From: DASUPK01 sp035456265
GTDB lineage: Bacteria; Actinomycetota; Thermoleophilia; Solirubrobacterales; 70-9
NCBI GenBank assembly: GCA_035456265.1
Contig: DATIDP010000035.1
Span: 1 to 23,632 of the forward strand
Reading direction: 5' to 3'
DNA: 23,632 nucleotides
Part shown: one piece after another, positions 1-6,942 of the stretch
Layout: the number at the start of each line of letters is the position of its first letter
Numbering within the stretch: position 1 is the stretch's first letter
Position numbers and translations under genes: made by a program
The notes under the pieces: model-generated
Database searches by the model: none
What the model saw: only the letters and a program-made list of their open reading frames with translations
What the model was told of the DNA's origin: nothing

Positions 1-68
1 GGGTCCGACATCTGCCGCTCGAGCTCCGCGAAGCGGTCCTGTATCTGCTCGACCAGGTCTTCGATCAC
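1..68 (-). CDS. prfA: Peptide chain release factor 1 (RF1), N-terminal fragment
   Basis: Only the first 22 codons are inside the window and the gene runs off the left edge. From a GTG at 66-68 the minus strand reads VIEDLVEQIQDRFAELERQM followed by SDP, which matches the amphipathic opening helix of RF1 (family pattern: LEE..ERFEELE..LSDPEV). RF1 releases finished peptides from the ribosome at UAA and UAG. Context supports the call: rpmE and DUF1385 lie further upstream on the same strand (5661-6865), and these three genes commonly neighbour each other in Actinomycetota. Here the redox block separates prfA from that pair. The call rests on a short stretch, so RF2 or another coiled-coil start cannot be fully excluded. 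Confidence 0.72.
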   Translation of the reverse strand, partial: MIEDLVEQIQDRFAELERQMSD

Positions 69-81
69 ACGCTAAGTGTGA
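65..81. repeat. Inverted repeat over the divergent start region of prfA
   Basis: TCACAC-GCTAA-GTGTGA is a perfect 6-bp inverted repeat with a 5-bp spacer. It covers the prfA GTG and the first possible GTG of the rightward gene. It could be a short operator, or a hairpin at the very 5' end of the prfA message. The arms are everted relative to a CRP site (TGTGA-N6-TCACA), so it is not a CRP box. Function unknown. Confidence 0.4.
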
Positions 82-1082
82 CGCGAGGGCCGGAAAACCC
101 CGAAACCGACGATGAACGGGGGCGAGCCGGGAAGGTGTCCGGACTCGTTGTTGCTGTGGAACGTAAAGGTCGGACACCCTCACCTGAAGCGCTCATTCGG
201 GGAGTGGCCAGTGAGACTCACGGGGTCGTTACACGCAGAGAGCTCTTGGGTGTGGGGCTCACCCCGGAGGCGATCAGGCAACGGGTGGACAAGGGATTCC
301 TGCTGCCCGTTCATCGAGGTGTTTACCGAGTCGGTCATCACGCTCCGAGCCTCGAGGCCCGCTACATGGCAGCGGTCAAGGCGTGTGGCGACGGTGCACT
401 CGTTGCCGGTCGAGCCGCCGCCCACCTGTGGCGGTTGATCAAAGGCTCCCCTCCCCAGCCGGAAGTTCTGACTTCTCGTGACCGCCGAGTCAGGAACGTC
501 CGCGTGCACCGCGCCCGGCGCAGCGAGCTGCCCCTCGCCGTGCTCAAGCGAGGCATCCCAGTGACATCGGTGCCGCGAACGCTCGTGGATCTCGCCTCTT
601 CATTGCCCGAGCCTGCACTGGCAAGGGCCTGCCACGAGGCCGGCGTGCTCTACCGCACGACTCCGAGGCACGTCGACGCCGTTCTGTATCGCCTTCCCAA
701 CGCGCCAGGGCGCAGGAAGCTCGAGCGGGTGCTGCACGGGGAAGTCCCGGTCACGCTCAGCAGGCTCGAGGATCGCTTCCTCAAGCTGCTCCGCAAGGCC
801 GGGCTGCCGCTGCCCATCACGAACAAGATGGTGGATGGGCGCCGCGTCGATTGCCGCTGGCAGGAGCACCGGTTGAGCGTTGAGTTAGACAGCTACCGCT
901 ACCACCAGTCCCGTTACGCCTGGGAGCAGGATCACCGACGCGAATGCGAGGCAGGGCGCGCGGCGATGACTTTCGCCGTTACACGGCAACGGATGTCTTC
1001 GATCAGCGGGGGGCGATGCTCATCGAGCTGGCTGAGGCCCTGGGCGGCTATGAATGACTTGCCGTGCCAGCGGGGGTGGTGA
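78..1082 (+). CDS. AbiEi-type winged-helix / DUF559-like protein, frameshifted C-terminus
   Basis: The N-terminal third carries the winged-helix pattern of AbiEi-like antitoxin domains (THGVVTRRELLGVGL, then HRGVYRVGH). The C-terminal part resembles the DUF559/Vsr-like nuclease fold (SRLEDRFLKLL, VDCRW, VELDSYRYH, with candidate acidic residues E, D and ExD). After HRRECEA near 950 the reading frame becomes nonsense-like. The expected family ending, RGDDFRRYTATDVF followed by DQRGAMLIELAEAL, is instead encoded in the next frame from about 953 to a TGA at 1055-1057. One missing base near 950-956 explains this. The product as read (334 aa) therefore has a foreign tail; the cause is a real mutation or a sequencing error. 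The GTG at 78 leaves almost no room for a promoter, so GTG 135 or GTG 156 may be the true start. No toxin partner lies beside it. Confidence 0.68.
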   Translation: MTRGPENPETDDERGRAGKVSGLVVAVERKGRTPSPEALIRGVASETHGVVTRRELLGVGLTPEAIRQRVDKGFLLPVHRGVYRVGHHAPSLEARYMAAVKACGDGALVAGRAAAHLWRLIKGSPPQPEVLTSRDRRVRNVRVHRARRSELPLAVLKRGIPVTSVPRTLVDLASSLPEPALARACHEAGVLYRTTPRHVDAVLYRLPNAPGRRKLERVLHGEVPVTLSRLEDRFLKLLRKAGLPLPITNKMVDGRRVDCRWQEHRLSVELDSYRYHQSRYAWEQDHRRECEAGRAAMTFAVTRQRMSSISGGRCSSSWLRPWAAMNDLPCQRGW

Positions 1083-1085
1083 GCG

Positions 1086-1535
1086 CTAGGACGTGCTGCT
1101 CGTCACCGGAGGCGCCGAGTACGAGTAGCCGCCGGAGCCCGAGGAGTAGCCGCCCGACCCGGCGGAGTAGCCCGAGCCCCCGTAGTAATACCCGTCGGAG
1201 CCGTACGACTGGCTGTAGGGATCACTTCCCGAGCCGTTGCTCGACGAGCTCGATGAGCCGTTGTTCGAGGGCTTGGCCGACGCCTTCTTCGTCTGCGCTG
1301 CGGCCTTCGGGCCGAGGGCCGGATCGCTGCCCGCAGCCATCTGCGCCGCGAGCAGCCCTCCGATCACCAGCGTCGCGATCACCGCGAACGCGGTGAGCTT
1401 CGTCGTCAGCTCCCTGGTCGACTGCAGCGGTCCGCGCGTGTACCTGCGCTGCTGCGAGGCGCGCACCGCAGAGGCTGGGACCGTGCGGTCCGGGATCCGG
1501 CGCGCGACGCGGTCGAGGCGAGGATCGCGGGTCAT
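1086..1535 (-). CDS. Membrane-anchored protein with a Ser/Gly/Tyr-rich tail
   Basis: I recognise no family. The protein has 149 aa: a basic N-terminus (1-45), one membrane segment at about 46-66 (LTAFAVIATLVIGGLLAAQ), an Ala/Lys spacer (75-90), then a low-complexity tail (92-149) of Ser, Gly and Tyr with repeats such as SGGYSSGSGGYSYS. Positive charge before the helix predicts that the tail is outside the cell. The ATG overlaps the stop of the ferric-reductase-like gene (ATGA), and a GAGGTGG ribosome site lies just upstream, so the two are translationally coupled. It occupies the slot where ferric-reductase/ApbE loci often carry an FMN-binding protein, but I see no FMN-binding fold and no flavinylation motif. 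It may be a surface or scaffold partner of the haem protein; that is inference. Confidence 0.72.
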   Translation of the reverse strand: MTRDPRLDRVARRIPDRTVPASAVRASQQRRYTRGPLQSTRELTTKLTAFAVIATLVIGGLLAAQMAAGSDPALGPKAAAQTKKASAKPSNNGSSSSSSNGSGSDPYSQSYGSDGYYYGGSGYSAGSGGYSSGSGGYSYSAPPVTSSTS

Positions 1536-2173
1536 CGGACCACCTCGTAGTCGTAGCCACCCGCCGGTCCGGGCCTGGAGAGCTGCTCGGAGGGCAGCGG
1601 GATCCGCCGGCGTGGGCGTCGCTGACCCGGCTCATCGGTCGGCAGCAGGCGAACCGCCGCCATCACCGCGATCGGTGCCGCCGTCGCGATCACGATCACG
1701 AGCAGCCAGACGGAACGCGCGTCGGTCCCGGCGCCGAGCGTGTGGATCACGGCGAGCGCGTACACGGCGAGCGTCCAGCGGTGCATCTGGCGCCAGAGCT
1801 TCGGGCCGATCCAGCGGCGGGCGTAGAAGGTCAGGCCCAGGATCGCCGCGAGCCATCCGCCGACGACGCCCAGCCCCGTCCAGACCGGACGATGGGCCAT
1901 CACGAACGGAATGGCGATCCCGGCGAGGCCGGGTCTCAGATAGGTGTCACCCAGGAGGACCACTCCGTGCGCGGCGATCAGCAGCAGGGCGGTGAGGGCG
2001 GTCGCCTCATGGGCCTGCTTCAGCCTCGCCATCGCCCCGGGGCCCTTCGCGGCGCGCATCGCCATGGCGAGGCCCATGCCCACGGAGATGGCAACCATCA
2101 CGAGCGCCACCACGCCGAACGCGCGGCTGGCGATCCAGTAGATGTGCTGTCCCGGATCGGTATAGGAGTTCAC
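1532..2173 (-). CDS. Ferric-reductase-like haem transmembrane protein (MsrQ/YedZ type)
   Basis: A 213-aa integral membrane protein with about six hydrophobic helices, matching the ferric reductase-like transmembrane domain. Candidate b-haem ligands are His69 (LIAAHGVVLL) and the pair His131/His144 (QMHRWTLAVYALAVIHTL). Their 13-residue spacing is that of the MsrQ haem pair; His55 and His94 are additional histidines. No FAD or NAD(P)H domain is fused, so it should pass electrons between quinone or a flavoprotein and an external partner. No msrP is visible here. It starts with a GTG that overlaps the apbE stop (GTGA), and its end overlaps the tailed protein by four bases, so the three genes form one operon. 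The C-terminal 35 residues are basic and proline-rich and probably cytosolic. Substrate unknown. Confidence 0.82.
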   Translation of the reverse strand: MNSYTDPGQHIYWIASRAFGVVALVMVAISVGMGLAMAMRAAKGPGAMARLKQAHEATALTALLLIAAHGVVLLGDTYLRPGLAGIAIPFVMAHRPVWTGLGVVGGWLAAILGLTFYARRWIGPKLWRQMHRWTLAVYALAVIHTLGAGTDARSVWLLVIVIATAAPIAVMAAVRLLPTDEPGQRRPRRRIPLPSEQLSRPGPAGGYDYEVVR

Positions 2174-3162
2174 GCCGGAATCACCGCCTCGGCCGCCTCC
2201 GGCTCGGGAGCGGCGACTGATCCGAACAGCTCGACACGGCCGTCGTCGAGCACGACCAGGCCTCCGCGCGCAGCGAGAACCTCACCCGCCATCTCGGGTC
2301 CGGAGAGAAACGCCATCTTGGCGAGCGTCTCGGCCTCGAGCGCGGTCTCGCCGAGGGAGGTCGCCTGGATGACGCCGGTCCAGGCCGCTTCGCCCGTGGC
2401 GGGGTCGAGCAGGTGATGAGCGAAGCCCTCCTCGGTCGGCCAGAGGCGGGTCTTCATGCCGCTGGTGGCGACCGCACCGCGCTCGAGCATCAGCCCGTGG
2501 GCGGGCTCATCCCGTAGCGGATGATCGATGCGCACCAGCCTGGGTACCGGGCGCTCGCCACCGATCCGCAGGTCGCCGCCGGCGTCCACCGCGAAGGTCG
2601 CATAGCCGTCCAACCGGTTCGAGGCCAGGTCCGCTGCCAGCCCCTTGCCGCTGCCGCCGGTGTCGATCCGGACGCCGGCCGGACGCGACACGATTCCGGC
2701 GACGGGATCGACGGAGATGTCCCGCCAGGGCGCCCCGCTGCGCGGCGAAGCGGGCCGGCGCTTCGGGGCGACGGCAAGGGCATCCTCGATCTCCGCCGAC
2801 TCGAGATCGGCCTTGGAGCTCGCGTATCCGGCCCGCTCCAGCTCGCCGACGAGGGTCGGATCGACCAGGCCGTTCGAGGTGCGGGCCGCCCAGAGGGCTG
2901 CCTCCACCGCCATGGCCAGCGTCGGGCTCACCGAGCAGCGCTCGCCGGGATCGGCGTTGAGGGCACACAGCTCGCTGTTGCGGTCGAACCGGGTCAGCTT
3001 TCGATGCAGCAACCGGAGGAAGAACTCGATCTGGATGCCCATCGCCTCGGGCGAGGGGAGGCCGGCACGCGTGGGAGCGCCGATCAGCACCCGAACGTGC
3101 GAGCCGAACAGCTTGAAGCGCCGGTCGTACTCGACGATCGGCGCTGGCGACTCCGAGTTCAC
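2170..3162 (-). CDS. apbE: FAD:protein FMN transferase
   Basis: ApbE transfers FMN from FAD to a Thr/Ser of target flavoproteins. Family landmarks in the 330-aa product are DTGGSGKGLAAD (168-179), VDAGGDLRIGG (192-202), ATSGMKTR (232-239), HHLLDPATGEAAW (249-261) and ETALEAETLAKMAFL (272-286), a metal-site region in which the usual Asp appears as Glu. Length is normal. There is no signal peptide or lipobox, unlike many exported ApbE proteins, so it may act in the cytosol. The GTG start has no convincing ribosome site. It is first in the operon with the ferric-reductase-like gene, and this pairing is typical of flavin-based transmembrane electron-transfer loci. No target with the usual [DS]GA[ST]xT-type motif is found next to it. 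It is divergent from the two-component system, which may control it. Confidence 0.88.
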   Translation of the reverse strand: MNSESPAPIVEYDRRFKLFGSHVRVLIGAPTRAGLPSPEAMGIQIEFFLRLLHRKLTRFDRNSELCALNADPGERCSVSPTLAMAVEAALWAARTSNGLVDPTLVGELERAGYASSKADLESAEIEDALAVAPKRRPASPRSGAPWRDISVDPVAGIVSRPAGVRIDTGGSGKGLAADLASNRLDGYATFAVDAGGDLRIGGERPVPRLVRIDHPLRDEPAHGLMLERGAVATSGMKTRLWPTEEGFAHHLLDPATGEAAWTGVIQATSLGETALEAETLAKMAFLSGPEMAGEVLAARGGLVVLDDGRVELFGSVAAPEPEAAEAVIPA

Positions 3163-3207
3163 GCAGGCAATGCTCGGTCGGCGCGATGAATAGCCGGTAA
3201 GGCCCCC

Positions 3208-3255
3208 ATGAGAATCCTCTTAGAACGTTCATCTGGCCTTTTGGGGCGCGCCTAG
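3208..3255 (+). other. Possible 15-codon upstream ORF before the response regulator
   Basis: An ATG at 3208 opens MRILLERSSGLLGRA and stops at TAG 3253-3255, ten bases before the regulator ATG. Its first residues (MRILLE) mimic the regulator's own start (MRILVVED), so it may be a decayed partial duplication or chance. There is no ribosome site. The stop overlaps the proposed -10 box, so translation of this ORF and leaderless expression of the regulator are alternatives. Confidence 0.15.
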
Positions 3256-3258
3256 CAT
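3253..3258 (+). promoter_or_regulatory. Likely -10 box for a leaderless response-regulator mRNA
   Basis: TAGCAT fits TANNNT and ends seven bases before the ATG at 3266, with no Shine-Dalgarno sequence between. That places the transcript start at or next to the A of the ATG. An 8-bp palindrome, GAACGTTC (3223-3230), lies in the -35 region and could be a regulator site, perhaps for autoregulation by the downstream OmpR-type protein (inference). Confidence 0.45.
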
Positions 3259-3265
3259 TGCCGCC

Positions 3266-3943
3266 ATGCGCATCCTGGTCGTCGAAGACGAGCGTCCCAT
3301 CGCCGAGTTCGTGCAGCGGGGCCTGGAGGCCGAGGGCTACTCGGTCACCTGCGCCTACGACGGCCAGGAGGGGCTCGCACGGGCGAGGACGGGCGACTAC
3401 GGCCTCGTGGTCCTCGACGTGCTCCTGCCCAAACTGAGCGGCCTCGAGGTCGTCAAGGCGATTCGGGAGACCGACCAGGTGCTGCCCGTGATCATGCTCA
3501 CCGCCCTGGCCGAGACCGACGACGTCGTCACCGGTCTGGACCTCGGCGCCAGCGACTACCTGACGAAGCCGTTCGCCTTCACGGAGCTCCTTGCGCGCAT
3601 CAGGGCCCACCTGCGCCAGCCCGGCCAGACGAAGACCACCTCCCTCGAGGTCGGTGGCATCAGCCTCGACTTCCGGACCCGTGAGGTGGACCGGGAGGGC
3701 CATGCGGTGAAGCTGACCGCCCGCGAGTTCGAGCTGCTCGCGTATCTGATGCGCTACCCCGACCAGGTCCTGTCCCGGGCGCAGATCCTGAACGCGGTCT
3801 GGGGCTACGACTACGACCCCGGCACGAACGTTCTCGACGTCTACATCGGCTACCTGCGCCGCAAGCTGGCGGAGGCCGACGGAGAGGCTCCGATCCAGAC
3901 CATTCGCTCGGCCGGCTACCGGCTGGTGAGCGCGGATGCGTAG
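3266..3943 (+). CDS. OmpR/PhoB-family response regulator
   Basis: A 225-aa DNA-binding regulator. The receiver domain (1-118) has the acidic pair (EDE, 7-9), phospho-acceptor Asp51 in VVLDVLLPKLSG, the switch Thr in IMLTAL, and the conserved Lys in YLTKPF. The winged-helix output domain (about 127-222) has LTAREFELLAYLMRYPDQV and the recognition/wing region ending in IRSAGYRL. The kinase gene begins inside its last codons (8-base overlap), so the pair is co-translated. It is transcribed away from apbE across a 103-bp gap, which makes the apbE/ferric-reductase operon its most likely target besides itself (inference). The stimulus is unknown. Confidence 0.92.
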   Translation: MRILVVEDERPIAEFVQRGLEAEGYSVTCAYDGQEGLARARTGDYGLVVLDVLLPKLSGLEVVKAIRETDQVLPVIMLTALAETDDVVTGLDLGASDYLTKPFAFTELLARIRAHLRQPGQTKTTSLEVGGISLDFRTREVDREGHAVKLTAREFELLAYLMRYPDQVLSRAQILNAVWGYDYDPGTNVLDVYIGYLRRKLAEADGEAPIQTIRSAGYRLVSADA

Positions 3944-5372
3944 GTGGGTTCCCCGCGGCATCCGGCTGCGGCTGGTGCTGGCGATCTCCGCCGTCAGCGT
4001 GGCCGCCGTGGCGGCGAGCTTCTTCGCACTCCACGAGACCACCGCCGCAAACCTCCGCAGCCGGATCGACCGGGAGCTGAACGAGCAGTACGCCGAGTTC
4101 CAGCAGCGGGTGCTGGCCGGCGGCAGAGTCCGCGACGCTGCCTCCCTGCGGGCGGCGAGCAATCGGTTCGTGGTCAGCCAGCGCTACCACCCCGAGGCCC
4201 GCATCTACCTGATCTCGCCTCAGGGATCACCGCCTGTGACGAACCAGGCCCGGATCGTCGACGAGGAGCTCGCCGAACAGTCGGGTCGCAGTGAGAGCGA
4301 CGAGGCCGGGGCGGGCGGCATCGTCTCGGCCGGCGATGGCCTGACCACGATCTCGACGGACGAGACCGGCAAGCTGCGGGTCCTGACTCAGCCGGTGATC
4401 GTCGGCGGGGCACGCGTCGGGACCTTTCGAGTGGCGAACCCGCTCACCTCGGTCGATCAGGCGCTGGCGTCGCTGCGCAACCGCTTCATCGCCGTCGGCC
4501 TCGGGGCGCTGCTGCTCTCGGTGGCAATTGCGATCTGGCTCGCCAACCTGATCACGCGCCCCCTGCGACGAATGGCCGCCGTGGCGTCCGCCGTCGACTC
4601 GGGAGACCTCTCCCACCGGATCGACTACCGCGGAGACGATGAGGTCGGAGTCCTCGCGGAGTCCTTCAATCACATGCTGGACCGCCTCGAGGAGGGCTTC
4701 CGCCTGCAGCGTGACTTCGTCTCGGATGCCTCACACGAGCTGCGCAGCCCGCTCACCGTTCTTCGCGGGCGGATCGAGCAGCTCGCCCGGCACGCCGGAA
4801 GCCGCCAGGCCGTCGAGGCCGAGGCCGATGAGCTGATGCGCGAGGTCCGCCGGATGGAGCGCCTCACCGATGACATGCTCACCCTGGCCAAGGCCGAGCG
4901 CGGCGGCCTGGTGCAGCCCCGCCGAGTGCCACTCGACGACTTCGTCGAGGATCTTCGTCGCGACCTGCCGCTGCTCGGTTCGCGCCACTACAGCGTCGAG
5001 TCCACGCTGCACGGCGATCTCGAGGCTGACCCGGACCGGCTCGCGCAGGTGCTCCGCAACCTGGTCACCAACGCGGTGCGCCACACCGGAGCCGATGGGC
5101 ACATCGACATCTCGATCCGGTCGGAGAACGGCTCGGCGGTATTCGCGGTCAGCGACGACGGTACGGGCATCGAGCCCGACCAGCTCGGGCGGATCTTCGA
5201 TCGCTTCCATCGCACGGACGAGGGGCGCAGCCGAGCCGAGGGAGGCAGCGGGCTCGGGCTCGCGATCGCACGGGCGATCGTCGAAGCCCACGACGGGACC
5301 ATCGCCGCCAGCTCGACGCCCGGGGAGGGAGCGACGATCCGCTTCCGGATTCCAGGCTACAGGCCGAGCTAG
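3936..5372 (+). CDS. Membrane sensor histidine kinase (HAMP-HisKA-HATPase)
   Basis: A 478-aa kinase paired with the regulator before it. Order: TM1 about 11-32; external sensor region about 33-183, of no recognised fold; TM2 about 184-206; HAMP about 207-258; HisKA with H-box SDASHELRSP (His267); HATPase with N-box LRNLVTNAVRHT (Asn379), G1 box SDDGTGI, F-box FDRFHR and G2 box GGSGLGLAIA. All catalytic boxes are intact. The two-helix layout with a roughly 150-residue external loop predicts an envelope signal. Its TAG stop is the same CTAG that ends the ferredoxin gene on the other strand. Confidence 0.93.
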   Translation: MRRWVPRGIRLRLVLAISAVSVAAVAASFFALHETTAANLRSRIDRELNEQYAEFQQRVLAGGRVRDAASLRAASNRFVVSQRYHPEARIYLISPQGSPPVTNQARIVDEELAEQSGRSESDEAGAGGIVSAGDGLTTISTDETGKLRVLTQPVIVGGARVGTFRVANPLTSVDQALASLRNRFIAVGLGALLLSVAIAIWLANLITRPLRRMAAVASAVDSGDLSHRIDYRGDDEVGVLAESFNHMLDRLEEGFRLQRDFVSDASHELRSPLTVLRGRIEQLARHAGSRQAVEAEADELMREVRRMERLTDDMLTLAKAERGGLVQPRRVPLDDFVEDLRRDLPLLGSRHYSVESTLHGDLEADPDRLAQVLRNLVTNAVRHTGADGHIDISIRSENGSAVFAVSDDGTGIEPDQLGRIFDRFHRTDEGRSRAEGGSGLGLAIARAIVEAHDGTIAASSTPGEGATIRFRIPGYRPS

Positions 5373-5575
5373 GGCGCTATCTGCTCGCCGGACTCGGCGT
5401 CGATCAGCCTGATCGCCGCGGATGGACAGGCGCGAGCGGCATCGGTGAGCTCGTCAAGTGGAGCTCGTCCCACCAGTCGCGCGACTCCGTCGATCTCGAA
5501 CGCCCCCGGAGCCAGCTCGACGCAATCGCCGTATCCGAGGCATTCGCCCTCGTCTATGTGAACCCTGACCTTCAC
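5369..5575 (-). CDS. Small three-cysteine ferredoxin
   Basis: A 68-aa acidic ferredoxin with cluster motif C12-x5-C18 ... C50-P51 (GECLGYGDC, then ARACPSAAI). Tyr15 sits where a third cysteine of a CxxCxxC motif would be. This three-Cys pattern is that of [3Fe-4S] (sometimes [4Fe-4S]) ferredoxins that often feed cytochromes P450; no P450 is in the window. The start is GTG. Upstream, towards DUF1385, there are 85 bases with a weak hairpin (5640-5657). It converges on the kinase gene with a four-base CTAG overlap. It may serve a P450 or oxygenase elsewhere, or belong with the neighbouring redox genes. Confidence 0.88.
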   Translation of the reverse strand: MKVRVHIDEGECLGYGDCVELAPGAFEIDGVARLVGRAPLDELTDAARACPSAAIRLIDAESGEQIAP

Positions 5576-5639
5576 CCGCCCGATCCTGGACCGCCGGCCT
5601 GAACGGCCCGTAAGACGGAGGTGAGAACCCGCTTATGCG

Positions 5640-5657
5640 GCCGCCACGAACGGCGGC
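5640..5657 (-). terminator. Weak GC hairpin after DUF1385
   Basis: GCCGCC-ACGAAC-GGCGGC forms a 6-bp stem with a 6-base loop just past the DUF1385 stop. No T-run follows on the minus strand, so it would at most be a weak or factor-assisted terminator. Confidence 0.3.
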
Positions 5658-5660
5658 GGA

Positions 5661-6662
5661 TCAGGCGACGATCTCGATCGCCTGGTCGCGCTTCGCCTCG
5701 TAGGGGTCCTCGACGGCGAGCACGGCTTTGAGCGAGGCGATCGCCACCTCGAGCTGATCGTCGTCCGGCTCGCGCGTGGTCAGGTTCTGAAGCATCAGTC
5801 CCGGCCACATCAGGGCGCGCACCCAGCGCAGGTTGCGGTGCTTGCCCGCCCACTTGATCACCTCGTAGGAGAGTCCCGCGATCAGGGGGATCCCGAGGAT
5901 CCGCGAGAGCACCAGCCAGTACCAGGCGGGCAACCCGATCGGCGCGAAGACGAAGATCGCCAGCACCATCACGATCAGCAGGAAGCTCGTCCCGCAGCGC
6001 GGATGGAGGCGGGAGTATTGGCGGGCATTGGCGGGAGTGAGCTCGTCGCCGGCCTCGAAGGTCGAGATCGTCTTGTGCTCGGCCCCGTGATACTGGAAGA
6101 CGCGGCGCAGATCCGGGAGCTTGCTGATCAAGGCCAGATAACCGATGAAGATCGCCGTCCTCAGGACTCCCTCCACCAGCCAGAAGAGGAGGGCGGATCC
6201 CAGCCAGTCCTTGATCAGGCTGGTCGCGCCAACCGGGAGGACGAAGAAGAGGCCGACGGCGAGAAGCAGGGAGAGAAAGATCGTGAAGCCCCAGGTGAAC
6301 CCGCCGATCTCCTCCTCCTCTTCCCCGTCGGCGAGCTGCTTGTTGGCCGAGATGGCGAGCGCCCTGAAGCCGATCTTCAGGGACTCGGCCAGGGCGACCA
6401 CTCCGCGGATCACCGGCAGGCGCCAGATCCGGCTCCGCTTCGCCCAGGAGACGATCGGCTCGGCGGTGACGTCGATCCGGCCCTCGGGGGTGCGGCAGGC
6501 GACGGCCCAGACCGAGATGCCGCGCATCATCACCCCCTCGAGCACCGCCTGACCCCCGACCGGGGCGTCCCCGACCGCTACGGGCCGGCCGTCCGGCATG
6601 CGCTCGGACTGCGCGCCCGCCGGGCGCGCCCCGTTGGATCTCGGGTCAGGCTCGGGGCTCAA
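5661..6662 (-). CDS. DUF1385 (YqhQ-like) membrane protein
   Basis: A 333-aa protein of the DUF1385/YqhQ family, of unproven function. Signatures: GGQAVLEGVMMRG near the start, the histidine-rich YHGAEHKTISTFE and HPRCGTSFLL. Several hydrophobic helices are present (TIFLSLLLAVGLFFVLPVG, VEGVLRTAIFIGYLALI, IVMVLAIFVFAPIGLP and one near IPLIAGLSYEV). The invariant His/Glu/Cys residues suggest metal binding; homologues are sometimes called putative metal-dependent enzymes. The TTG start at 6662 overlaps the L31 stop (TTGA). An ATG at 6599 (MPDGRPVAVGD) is the main alternative and lies closer to the conserved core. It sits between rpmE and prfA, as is common in Actinomycetota. Confidence 0.88.
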   Translation of the reverse strand: MSPEPDPRSNGARPAGAQSERMPDGRPVAVGDAPVGGQAVLEGVMMRGISVWAVACRTPEGRIDVTAEPIVSWAKRSRIWRLPVIRGVVALAESLKIGFRALAISANKQLADGEEEEEIGGFTWGFTIFLSLLLAVGLFFVLPVGATSLIKDWLGSALLFWLVEGVLRTAIFIGYLALISKLPDLRRVFQYHGAEHKTISTFEAGDELTPANARQYSRLHPRCGTSFLLIVMVLAIFVFAPIGLPAWYWLVLSRILGIPLIAGLSYEVIKWAGKHRNLRWVRALMWPGLMLQNLTTREPDDDQLEVAIASLKAVLAVEDPYEAKRDQAIEIVA

Positions 6663-6865
6663 CGGGCGCGCTTGGCGGCACGGCGCCGGAACCGCTCAAC
6701 GCGGCCGCCGGTGTCGACCAGCTTCTGCTTGCCCGTGTAGAAGGGGTGGCACTGCGAGCAGATCTCCACATGCAGCTCGGGCTTCGTGGAGCGGGTGTAG
6801 AAGTCATTCCCGCACGAGCAGTGGACGTGCGAGAGGACGTATTCGGGATGGATGTCGGTCTTCAT
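6659..6865 (-). CDS. rpmE: Ribosomal protein bL31, zinc-binding type
   Basis: From the ATG at 6865 the product (68 aa) begins MKTDIHPEYVLSHVHCSCGN and contains FYTRSTKPELHVEICSQCHP and FYTGKQKLVDTGGRVERFRRR. This is bL31 of the large subunit. The four zinc ligands (CSC-type pair, then CSQC) mark it as the C+ form, which is replaced by a C- paralogue under zinc limitation in many bacteria. The reading frame stays open upstream to 6925, but the conserved start and a TAGACT box eight bases before the ATG favour 6865. It is the first gene of the L31-DUF1385 unit. Confidence 0.95.
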   Translation of the reverse strand: MKTDIHPEYVLSHVHCSCGNDFYTRSTKPELHVEICSQCHPFYTGKQKLVDTGGRVERFRRRAAKRAR

Positions 6866-6873
6866 CGCGTTCA

Positions 6874-6879
6874 AGTCTA
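6874..6879 (-). promoter_or_regulatory. Likely -10 box for leaderless rpmE
   Basis: TAGACT (minus strand) fits TANNNT and ends eight bases before the rpmE ATG. No Shine-Dalgarno sequence lies between, so transcription probably starts at or near the ATG. Confidence 0.4.
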
Positions 6880-6942
6880 GCCAGGCATCGGAACACCACC
6901 GGCGATCGCTCGGAGCGGCCTGCATCTGTGGCTCGGCTCACA

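Noticed and set aside
65..81. CRP/FNR-type binding site
   Set aside because: The arms are in the reverse order (TCACAC...GTGTGA) with a 5-bp spacer, so the palindrome does not match those boxes.
2507..4162. A 551-codon open frame on the minus strand across apbE and the response regulator
   Set aside because: It overlaps apbE in another frame and is antisense to the regulator. It has no recognisable domain.
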